Positions 1 through 7,273 of a DNA stretch of 64,000 bases are shown piece by piece (position 1 is the stretch's first letter; each line of letters opens with the position of its first letter). The notes below the pieces were generated by a model. It was not told the DNA's origin. It searched no databases and worked only from the letters and a program-made list of their open reading frames with translations. The position numbers and the translations under genes are program-made. Origin of the DNA: Alphaproteobacteria bacterium (GTDB lineage: Bacteria; Pseudomonadota; Alphaproteobacteria; Micropepsales; Micropepsaceae); NCBI GenBank assembly GCA_017983635.1, contig JAGOBA010000002.1, positions 62,001 through 126,000 on the forward strand, given 5' to 3'.

Positions 1-2
1 CA

Positions 3-1340
3 GTACCGCCAGGCTTCCTGACTGGAGACGGCAGCGCCGCCTCGAGCATCCGGCTGCGTACGCTGCTCTTCGTCCGTTCGCTGGGAATCATCGGCCAGAT
101 CGTCGCCATCGTGATCGTCTTCTTCGGCCTGAAATATCAAATGCCGATCGGCCAGTGCATCGCAATCATCTTGGTCGCGATCGGCTTCAACGCGATCCTC
201 TTCTTCCGCCACTCCAACGTTCACATCCTGAGCGAGCGAGAGGCCGTCGCTCACCTCGCCTTCGACATCATGCTTTTGACCTCGATGCTGGCTTTAACCG
301 GCGGCATTGAAAACCCGTTCACTCTGCTTTACCTCGCCCCAATCGTCATTTCGGCCGGTAACCTGAGCCTGGGCGCCACCCTCGTCCTTGCTCTGCTCGC
401 GTTCGGCAGCATCTCGTTCATTTCGTTCTTTCACTGGCCTCTGCCGTGGGATCCGAACGCGCCACTCGAACTGCCCCCGCTCTATCTGGCGGGCAACTGG
501 GTGTCGCTCACCCTCGGCATCGGCTTTTGCTTGATCTACGCTTGGCGCACCGCCGACGAAGCGCGCCGCATGCAGACGGCGTTGGCCGCAACCCAAGCCG
601 CCCTCGCCCGCGAACAACGCCTCTCCGATCTGGGCGCGCTGGCGGCCGCCGCCGCGCACGAACTCGGCACGCCGCTCGGCACCATCGCCGTCGTCGCCCG
701 CGAACTTGAGCGCGATATCCCCCCGGCAAGTCCATGGCTTGAAGACGTCAAATTGCTGCGCAGCCAGGCCGAACGCTGCCGCGAGATTCTCTCCACGCTC
801 TCCCAGCAGAACACCGACGAAGACAACATCGCCAAGCGCCTGCCGCTGCCGGCCCTGCTCGACGAGATCGCCGAACCGCACCGCGGCTTTGGCATCGACA
901 TCAACATCATGGCCGAGGGTCAGGGCGCGCTCTCGGTCGTGCGCACGCCGGAAGTCGTCCATGGTCTCGGCAACCTGATCGAAAACGCTGTCGACTTTGC
1001 GACCACAAAGGTCGACGTCGACACGACCTGGAACGGCGACACGGTTCACCTGACCGTCGCCGATGACGGTACCGGCTTCAATCCGGAAATCTTAACGCGC
1101 CTCGGCGAACCCTACGTGACCTCGCGCGCCGGCATCGACCCGAACCGCGCCCCGGTCGGCAATTCGACCGTCCATGCGGAGGGTCACGCCGGTATGGGCC
1201 TCGGCTTTTTCATCGCCAAAACCTTGATTGAGCGCATCGGCGGCACCGTGACTTTCGGCAATCGCCCTGGCGGAGGCGCCATGGTTCGCATGACGATCCC
1301 ACGCCGTAGTCTTGAGAACCCAACAGTTTCAAGAGGATAA
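3..1340 (+). CDS. regB: RegB/PrrB/ActS-type redox sensor histidine kinase, 5' end outside window
   Basis: Membrane histidine kinase of the RegB/PrrB/ActS family, which reports respiratory and redox state to the regulator encoded just downstream. The frame is open from the window edge, so the start lies upstream; the ATG at 111 is internal, because codons before it encode a typical RLRTLL membrane entry. Several hydrophobic segments precede the kinase core. The family quinone-site motif GGIENPF is present at about nt 300-320. The H-box is HELGTPL with His at nt 657-659, and a cysteine in RCREIL lies exactly 40 residues later, the same spacing as His225/Cys265 of Rhodobacter RegB. N-box (NLIENAVDFA) and G-boxes (DDGTGF, GMGLGFFIAK) follow. 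Identity is secure. Confidence 0.93.
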   Translation, partial: VPPGFLTGDGSAASSIRLRTLLFVRSLGIIGQIVAIVIVFFGLKYQMPIGQCIAIILVAIGFNAILFFRHSNVHILSEREAVAHLAFDIMLLTSMLALTGGIENPFTLLYLAPIVISAGNLSLGATLVLALLAFGSISFISFFHWPLPWDPNAPLELPPLYLAGNWVSLTLGIGFCLIYAWRTADEARRMQTALAATQAALAREQRLSDLGALAAAAAHELGTPLGTIAVVARELERDIPPASPWLEDVKLLRSQAERCREILSTLSQQNTDEDNIAKRLPLPALLDEIAEPHRGFGIDINIMAEGQGALSVVRTPEVVHGLGNLIENAVDFATTKVDVDTTWNGDTVHLTVADDGTGFNPEILTRLGEPYVTSRAGIDPNRAPVGNSTVHAEGHAGMGLGFFIAKTLIERIGGTVTFGNRPGGGAMVRMTIPRRSLENPTVSRG

Positions 1341-1431
1341 CGGCGAACACCGCGCTGGCGTTGTGAAACCGTCATCCCTATATTGCCGATCAACAGCAAC
1401 CGACAGAGCCTGATTTCAGGGGGAACACGAC

Positions 1432-1983
1432 GTGGCCCTATCCGCCGAAGGACTACCCGACAAAAGCCTTCTGCTCGTCGACGATGACGCACCATTCCGT
1501 CAACGCCTTGCACGCGCCATGGAAGCGCGCGGCTTCATCGTCTCAGCCGCCGAAACGGCAGAAGAAGCAATCGCCATCGCGCGCAAGTCGCCGCCGGCAT
1601 TCGCCGTCGTCGACCTGCGCTTAGGCCAATCCGGCAACGGCCTCGATGTGATCGAAGTCTTGCATCAAACGCGGCCCGATGCGCGCGTCGTGATGCTCAC
1701 CGGCTACGGCAACATCGCGACCGCTGTCGCTGCGGTAAAGCATGGTGCGATCGACTACCTGTCCAAACCCGCTGACGCCGATGACGTGGCAAGCGCGCTT
1801 CTCGCCCGCCCGAACGCCAAGCCTGCGCCGCCGGAAAATCCGATGTCGGCGGACCGCGTGCGCTGGGAGCACATTCAGCGCGTCTACGAACTTTGCGGTC
1901 AAAACGTCTCCGAAACCGCGCGCCGCCTGAACATGCATCGCCGCACGCTGCAACGCATCCTGGCCAAACGCTCGCCGAAGTAG
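1432..1983 (+). CDS. regA: ActR/RegA/PrrA-type response regulator
   Basis: Response regulator partner of the upstream kinase; in this family it controls respiration, carbon and nitrogen metabolism genes under redox change. The 183 residues hold a receiver domain with acidic residues D17-D19, phospho-acceptor D61 in VVDLRLG, T90 and K112, then a proline-rich linker and a Fis-type helix-turn-helix at about 150-180 ending in HRRTLQRILAKR. The start is GTG at 1432 after a purine-rich stretch (CAGGGGGAAC). The gap of about 90 nt from regB suggests co-transcription or a short internal promoter. Length and domain order match RegA/ActR. Confidence 0.93.
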   Translation: MALSAEGLPDKSLLLVDDDAPFRQRLARAMEARGFIVSAAETAEEAIAIARKSPPAFAVVDLRLGQSGNGLDVIEVLHQTRPDARVVMLTGYGNIATAVAAVKHGAIDYLSKPADADDVASALLARPNAKPAPPENPMSADRVRWEHIQRVYELCGQNVSETARRLNMHRRTLQRILAKRSPK

Positions 1984-2427
1984 TTACGGCGCAAACGGAT
2001 CGCTGGCGCGCGCAAAGCGCTCTGCGGCCGTTCGCGCGAACTTGATCAGCAACGACTTCCGCCGCGCCGCCACGACCGGCGCATGCGGCGCCTCGCGCAC
2101 GATCGCGGCGCCGAATTTGTCCGCCACGATCAACCCATGTGCCGATGGCAGTACGTCCAGCGGAAACCCGTCCGGCACCGCGAAATAGTAGCGATCGCAA
2201 TACTCAAGATATTCGCCCCACTTCTCATCCTGGCGAAAGTCGGCAAGGCTGACTTTGATTTCGACCGCCGCGATCTGGCCTGCGTCCGAAATCGCCGCCA
2301 CATCCAACCGCCGCCCGTTTGGCAGCGTAAACTCGAGCAGCGGCGAAAACCCTTGCGCCAGCAGCAATCGGCTGACGCCGCGCGCAACGTCGCTGGTCAC
2401 ACCGAAAACGCCTGGAGCCTCAGCCAT
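1984..2427 (-). CDS. mmcB: MmcB family DNA repair protein
   Basis: Small protein of the MmcB family, named for a mitomycin-inducible, SOS-controlled gene of Caulobacter. It has a PD-(D/E)XK-like core: the segment RLDVAAISDAGQIAAVEIKVS contributes D and the E-x-K pair expected of such nuclease folds, followed by FRQDEKWGEYLEYCDRYYFAVP. The ATG at 2427 gives 147 residues; an in-frame GTG at 2445 would add six. The stop abuts regA tail to tail. I saw no GTTC-N7-GTTC LexA box in the roughly 70 nt upstream, so SOS control is not visible here. The family call is firm; biochemical activity is inferred. Confidence 0.85.
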   Translation of the reverse strand: MAEAPGVFGVTSDVARGVSRLLLAQGFSPLLEFTLPNGRRLDVAAISDAGQIAAVEIKVSLADFRQDEKWGEYLEYCDRYYFAVPDGFPLDVLPSAHGLIVADKFGAAIVREAPHAPVVAARRKSLLIKFARTAAERFARASDPFAP

Positions 2428-2451
2428 CCCTGGAAGCTTTAGCACAAACGA

Positions 2452-2478
2452 AAAGGGCGGCCACCAGGGCCGCCCTTT
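2452..2478 (-). terminator. Rho-independent terminator after the diiron protein gene
   Basis: Perfect 10-bp stem AAAGGGCGGC/GCCGCCCTTT with a 7-nt loop. On the minus strand it is followed by TTTTCGTTT, and it lies about 20 nt beyond the stop of the ferritin-like gene, so it should end that transcript before mmcB. Confidence 0.8.
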
Positions 2479-2496
2479 CGCAAAATCCTCGAACCT

Positions 2497-3618
2497 TTAC
2501 TCGGCCGCGAGCAGCGACGAGGTCCTGGCCTTCGCACCGAAATTCACGGTCTGCAGATAGCGGATGCCTTCTTCCGCGATATCGTCGCCGATCATGTGAT
2601 CGCCCTCGGCCCTCAGCTCGTCCATGTCGACATACATCGCATAGAACGACTTCGTGCGGTCGGTGATGATCCCGGCCTTGAGCAACGTCTTGATCAGCAC
2701 GCGGAAAATATCCGTGCCTTCGCGCATACGCTCCCGGCGTTGATCGTCGGTGATGGCTTCCATCAGCGACTGGTGCGCTTCCTGCCAGTTGATGCCGACC
2801 AACTCGTAGACCGACTTCATCTGTTCCGGGTTGATCAGGTTGAACAGCAACGTCTGGAAGCAGCTCGCCGCCCAGTCTTCGACGATGTTCTGTTCTTCCT
2901 TCGACAGCTTCGGAATCGTGCGGTCGGCCCATATCTTGCCGAATTTGTGGTGGAACGCCTCGTCCGTCATGACGAGTTGCGTCAACCGCACCAGCAGCGG
3001 ATCGCGCGACTTCGTATAGAGCGTCGCGAAAGCGCCCATCGCCAACCCTTCGACCAGCATCTGCATGCCGACGATCTTCTTATAAACTTCAGGCGCCAGC
3101 ACGAGTTCCGTGAGCAGCGAACCCAGCGTCGCTCCGACCGGCAGCGGCTTGCCCCAACGCGCTTGGATGTAGCGCGAGAAGCCCGTCACATGGCGCGCTT
3201 CTTCGCGCGTCTGGTTCGCAGCGTATTCTTGCGCACCCGGATCGCGCAGGATGTGGCAGAGCGAGGCCGACAGCGACAGCGCGCCTTGCTCGCCGTGCAG
3301 GATCGACGACAAAATCCAACGCGCGGACTCGTTCGCGAATTTGATCTTCTGCGCCCGCGTCAGCTGTTCGCCGAACTTGGTTTGGAAAATCGGGAAAAAC
3401 TCATCCGGCAGGATTTGTTCGTTCTCAAGATCGAACTTCTCGCTGAAGTCGATGTACTTCTTGTCGAGCGGATCCCAAAAGTGATCGTGCGTCGCAGAGA
3501 TGATCTTGTCGAACGCTGTCGAGCGCGCGTTGTAGCGGTCGACTTCCATCATGGCCGGAAAGTCAGCCGGATCCAGCGCGTCATAGGCATTGTCTTTGGT
3601 GATCTGCAGGACGGTCAT
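2497..3618 (-). CDS. Ferritin-like diiron protein (AurF/R2-like fold), function unassigned
   Basis: A 373-residue protein with the four-helix diiron signature: E110 (ILHGEQGA), E140 and H143 (REEARH), E190 (LVEGLA) and E220/H223/H224 (TDEAFHH). This is the E...ExxH...E...ExxH ligand pattern of ribonucleotide reductase R2, AurF-type N-oxygenases and related oxidases. There is no signal peptide, so it is cytoplasmic. I chose the ATG at 3618 because a GGGAG lies about 10 nt upstream; an upstream in-frame start at 3657 would add 13 residues without a visible ribosome site. It is a single-gene unit with its own terminator. The substrate cannot be deduced from context. Confidence 0.75.
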   Translation of the reverse strand: MTVLQITKDNAYDALDPADFPAMMEVDRYNARSTAFDKIISATHDHFWDPLDKKYIDFSEKFDLENEQILPDEFFPIFQTKFGEQLTRAQKIKFANESARWILSSILHGEQGALSLSASLCHILRDPGAQEYAANQTREEARHVTGFSRYIQARWGKPLPVGATLGSLLTELVLAPEVYKKIVGMQMLVEGLAMGAFATLYTKSRDPLLVRLTQLVMTDEAFHHKFGKIWADRTIPKLSKEEQNIVEDWAASCFQTLLFNLINPEQMKSVYELVGINWQEAHQSLMEAITDDQRRERMREGTDIFRVLIKTLLKAGIITDRTKSFYAMYVDMDELRAEGDHMIGDDIAEEGIRYLQTVNFGAKARTSSLLAAE

Positions 3619-4187
3619 GAGTGTCAAACTCCCGGTTTTTTCCTGAACGGGCTCCATATAGTCGCCGATGACGCAGGCGTCAACTTCATCGTGACGCCGG
3701 TGTCAGGTTAGAACATAGACCAGGTAACATTAGAGCCGCCTTAAGGCGAACTCGGTTATCAATCGCACAACCATAGATAGAACGCCGGGGGTCTACTGTC
3801 TGGGAAGTGCGGCCGAAGCCCCACAGTGGGTTTGGGTAATTAATGAAACGCGCCACAGCCAGTTCGCGCAAACTCATGACTGTGTTACAGAAATCTCAGG
3901 TAAGGCGCGGCAGCCCGCCAAGGGACCTGCACGTGCCAACGGCGATTGGGTACGGGGGGTACTCATTACAGCCGGCGCTCTGGACGGGGGAAGGGACGCA
4001 AAAAGTGTGTGGTCGAGTTGCGCCTGAATCCGTGCTGCGGGACGCGCCGGATTCCATCACCGAGAATTTAGCGCGCCGTGTGGACGATGCGGTTTCAAAT
4101 GCATCGCGCCGGGCCGAAACCATTTCGACAGTTCAAATAACAATCCGCGCCGGCGTTACCAGCGCGCTAGGGGAGTAGACGAGTCTC
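3619..4187. other. Gene-poor divergent intergenic region
   Basis: About 570 nt between the divergent diiron protein and first RND exporter. It should hold both promoters. An open frame at 3843-4178 (+) has no ribosome site, low-complexity composition and no recognisable domain, so I treat it as non-coding. I found no strong hairpin or repeat here. Confidence 0.5.
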
Positions 4188-6923
4188 ATGATCCGGTTTC
4201 TTGAAACGATCTTCTTCCGCGGGCGCGTTCTCGTCCTCGCTATCATTGCGCTGATCACGATCGTGCTCGGCTACGAAGCGACGAAGCTGCGCATGGACGC
4301 GGGCTTCTACAAAGGCTTGCCGACCGGTCATGAGTACATTGCAACTTTCTTGGAATACCAGGACCGACTCTTCGGCGCGAACCGCATCATCATCGTCGTC
4401 CACAACGAAAAGGGCGACATCTGGAACAAGCCGTTCCTCAAGACGCTGAACGACGTCACGCAAGATATCTTCTACCTGCCCGGCGTCGATCGCCGCACGG
4501 TGACCAGCCTCTGGACGCCGAACACCCGCATTCTCGAAATCACTGAAGACGGCATCTCCGCCCGCGACGTGATCCCGGGCAAGATTACGCCCGACGAAAT
4601 GGAAGGCATCGCGATCAAGCAGCTGAAGAACGACGTCCTGAAGGGCAACCTCGTCGGACGCTTGGTCTCGAACGACTTCACCGCCTCGCTCATCGTCGCG
4701 GAACTGCTCGAATATGATCCCGCCACGCAGCAAAAGCTCGATTACATCGATCTCGGTACGCAACTCGAAGAGAAAATTCGTAACAAGTTCGAGAAGGGCG
4801 ACCTGAAGATCCACATCATCGGGTTCGCTAAAAACATCTCCGACATCGCCAAAGGCGGCCTTGAAGCGACGCCGTTCTTCTTCGGCGGCGCATTCTTGCT
4901 CACCGTGTTTGCGGTCTACTTCTATTGCCGCAACTGGGCACTGACCTGGCTGACGGTCGGGTGCTCGCTGACGACCGTCGTTTGGCAGTTCGGCATGCTA
5001 ACCGTAATGGGCTACGGCCTCGATCCGCTCGCCATCTTGGTGCCGTTCTTGGTCTTTGCCATCGGCACCAGTCACGGCGTCCAGCAGCTCAACATGATAA
5101 CGTCGGAGCTGACGCACGGCACGTCGCCCGAGGCGGCAGCGCGATCGAGCTTTCGCGGCCTGCTGATCCCGGGCTCGCTCTCATTGATCACGGCGGTTGT
5201 CGGCTTTGCGGCTCTCTATGTCGTGCCGATACCGCAGATTCAGGAACTCGCCGTCACGGCTTCGATCGGTACCGGTCTAAAGCTGATCTCGAACCTGATC
5301 ATGCTGCCGGTCATTGCATCCTACTTCACCTACCCTGAAGGCTACCGCGCGCGCATCACCGCCGCCCGCGATACCCGCCTGCGCTTTATGAAGCTGCTGG
5401 GCGTCTTCGGCCGTCCGGGTGTCGCCTTCCCGATGACGCTCATCTTTCTGGTGCTGTTCGGCGGCGCCATCTGGGCCAGTAAGGATCGCCACGTCGGCGA
5501 CCTTCACCCCGGCTCGCCGGAACTGCGCCCCGACTCGCGCTACAATGTGGACGCCCGGGTGATTTCCGACAAGTTCTCCGTCGGCCTCGACCTCCTGACG
5601 ATTGTTGTCGAAACGCCGCCGCAGGCTTGCATCAACTATCAGTCGATGAACTACCTGAACGAGTTCAGCTGGTACATGCGCAACGTCGACGGCGTCCGCG
5701 AAGTGCAAAGCGCCGCCTTCACCGCCAAGCAAATTGCAGCCGGCTGGAACGAAGGCAACTTGAAATGGAAGGCGCTTCCGCGCAACCAGTACGCTCTGGT
5801 GCAAGCTGTCGGCCCGATCCCGTCGTCGTCCGGCTTGATCGATGTCGACTGTACGCTGCTGCCGTTGCAGGTGTTCCTCATCGACGGCAAGGCGACGACG
5901 ATCCATCACGTCGTCGACGAAGTGAAGAAGTGGATGAAGGAACGCGGCTTCCCGCCGGTCCTCTCGGTTGGTCGCAACAACGGCGACCGCATCATGCCGC
6001 CGGAATTCTTGGCCGACGGCAAGCCGCGCCGCGAACCGTCCAAGCCGACCTCGACCTGGACGCTGAACCGCGAGCAGGCCGCCAACGTGATCTATAGCGC
6101 GCCGGTTCAGCTGAAGGACCAGCCGCAAACGTTCACCGTGAAGGGCTACGGCCCGGCACCCGCGGGTGACTTGCTTGGTCTGGTCGGGGAGCCGGTCAAG
6201 GGCGCCGAAGGTTCGATTGAGGTCAAACCGGGCGCAGACGGCACCGCGAAAGTCGACCTGCTTTCGGTCATCAGCAAGGGCGAGTTCACGAAGGCACAGC
6301 TTTTCGTGATCGACAACGTGCCTGACTCCTTCACGATCCGCCTCGCGTCGGGCAACTCCGGCGTCACCGCGGCGGTGAACGAGACGATCGAGTTCTACGA
6401 GGGACCCTCGACCCTGATCGTGTACGCGATGGTGTTGTTCCTAACCTACATCACCTACTTCGATTGGCGCGCCGCGGTCGGCTGTATGTTGCCGCTGCTG
6501 TTCTCGACCTTCTTCGGCTACTTCTTCATGCTCAAGCTCGACATCGGCTTGAAAGTGTCGACGTTGCCGGTGATCGTGCTCGTGGTCGGTGTCGGTGTCG
6601 ACTACGCGTACTACATATACAATCGACTGCAGTACCATCTCTCGCGCGGCGTGAACGTCACCGAGGCCTACCAAGAGACGATCTTGGAGACCGGCAACGG
6701 CGTCTTCTTCACCGCCCTGAACTTCGCGCTCGGCGTTTCGACTTGGTCGTTCTCGCCGCTGAAGTTCCAGGCCGACATGGGCATCCTCATGACCTTCATG
6801 TTCTTGACGAACATGATCATGGCCCTGACCGCCCTGCCCGGTATCGCCGTCGTCATCGACACGCTGATCCCGCGCAAGAAGCTCCCCTACCCGGGTCCGG
6901 AGCCGGGAGGCCACTGGCACTAA
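4188..6923 (+). CDS. RND/MMPL superfamily exporter, first of a tandem pair
   Basis: A 911-residue inner-membrane transporter of the RND superfamily, MMPL branch. It has one N-terminal transmembrane helix (about 14-32), a first large periplasmic domain (about 35-225), six helices (about 230-430), a second periplasmic domain (about 440-735) and five terminal helices. The D805-Y806 pair in helix 10 (VGVGVDYAYYI) sits where MMPL proteins keep their proton-relay Asp-Tyr. No membrane-fusion or outer-membrane partner is adjacent, unlike tripartite efflux operons. Similar proteins in other proteobacteria often sit beside DUF1302/DUF1329 genes, which are absent here. Its neighbour at 7274 is a same-length paralogue. 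The cargo is unknown; lipids or hydrophobic molecules are likely for the family. Confidence 0.88.
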   Translation: MIRFLETIFFRGRVLVLAIIALITIVLGYEATKLRMDAGFYKGLPTGHEYIATFLEYQDRLFGANRIIIVVHNEKGDIWNKPFLKTLNDVTQDIFYLPGVDRRTVTSLWTPNTRILEITEDGISARDVIPGKITPDEMEGIAIKQLKNDVLKGNLVGRLVSNDFTASLIVAELLEYDPATQQKLDYIDLGTQLEEKIRNKFEKGDLKIHIIGFAKNISDIAKGGLEATPFFFGGAFLLTVFAVYFYCRNWALTWLTVGCSLTTVVWQFGMLTVMGYGLDPLAILVPFLVFAIGTSHGVQQLNMITSELTHGTSPEAAARSSFRGLLIPGSLSLITAVVGFAALYVVPIPQIQELAVTASIGTGLKLISNLIMLPVIASYFTYPEGYRARITAARDTRLRFMKLLGVFGRPGVAFPMTLIFLVLFGGAIWASKDRHVGDLHPGSPELRPDSRYNVDARVISDKFSVGLDLLTIVVETPPQACINYQSMNYLNEFSWYMRNVDGVREVQSAAFTAKQIAAGWNEGNLKWKALPRNQYALVQAVGPIPSSSGLIDVDCTLLPLQVFLIDGKATTIHHVVDEVKKWMKERGFPPVLSVGRNNGDRIMPPEFLADGKPRREPSKPTSTWTLNREQAANVIYSAPVQLKDQPQTFTVKGYGPAPAGDLLGLVGEPVKGAEGSIEVKPGADGTAKVDLLSVISKGEFTKAQLFVIDNVPDSFTIRLASGNSGVTAAVNETIEFYEGPSTLIVYAMVLFLTYITYFDWRAAVGCMLPLLFSTFFGYFFMLKLDIGLKVSTLPVIVLVVGVGVDYAYYIYNRLQYHLSRGVNVTEAYQETILETGNGVFFTALNFALGVSTWSFSPLKFQADMGILMTFMFLTNMIMALTALPGIAVVIDTLIPRKKLPYPGPEPGGHWH

Positions 6924-6943
6924 CCGTGTTGGATTTGCATCAG

Positions 6944-6975
6944 GGGCCGGAGTCAAACTCCGGCCCTTGGTTTTT
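6944..6975 (+). terminator. Rho-independent terminator after first RND gene
   Basis: Perfect 10-bp GC-rich stem GGGCCGGAGT/ACTCCGGCCC with a 3-nt loop, then TTGGTTTTT. It lies 20 nt after the stop codon, so the two tandem exporters are probably separate transcription units. Confidence 0.85.
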
Positions 6976-7273
6976 CTGCGTTATCGCAACCAGTGCCGGG
7001 GCGCCAAGCCCGAGTTCTGAACGGGGACATAATGCTTGCGTTTGACCATAAAAAAAGTGGGCGCTTTCTAGCCACTTGACGGTCGAACCGCACACTTCAA
7101 ACATCGCCAACTTGAATCCATGTGTCGAACCGCCCCGGCCACAAGGGCGGAAGACGGGGGGCGGTTGTTAGCGTGTTGAACGATCCAGTCGAACTGCGCC
7201 CTGCGGCTGACACGCGGCGCGCCATCGCGACATTCCCCAGCCCCACCCTCTCGCTTCACCGGGTTGCCCAACC
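6976..7273 (+). promoter_or_regulatory. Intergenic region with the presumed promoter of the second RND gene
   Basis: About 300 nt between the terminator of the first exporter and the start of the second. Short frames here are shadows. Since the upstream terminator is strong, the second exporter needs a promoter in this stretch; I could not identify a confident -35/-10 pair. Confidence 0.4.

Noticed and set aside
3843..4178. 111-residue plus-strand frame in the gap before the first RND gene
   Set aside because: No ribosome site, no domain, composition like non-coding DNA; probably chance.
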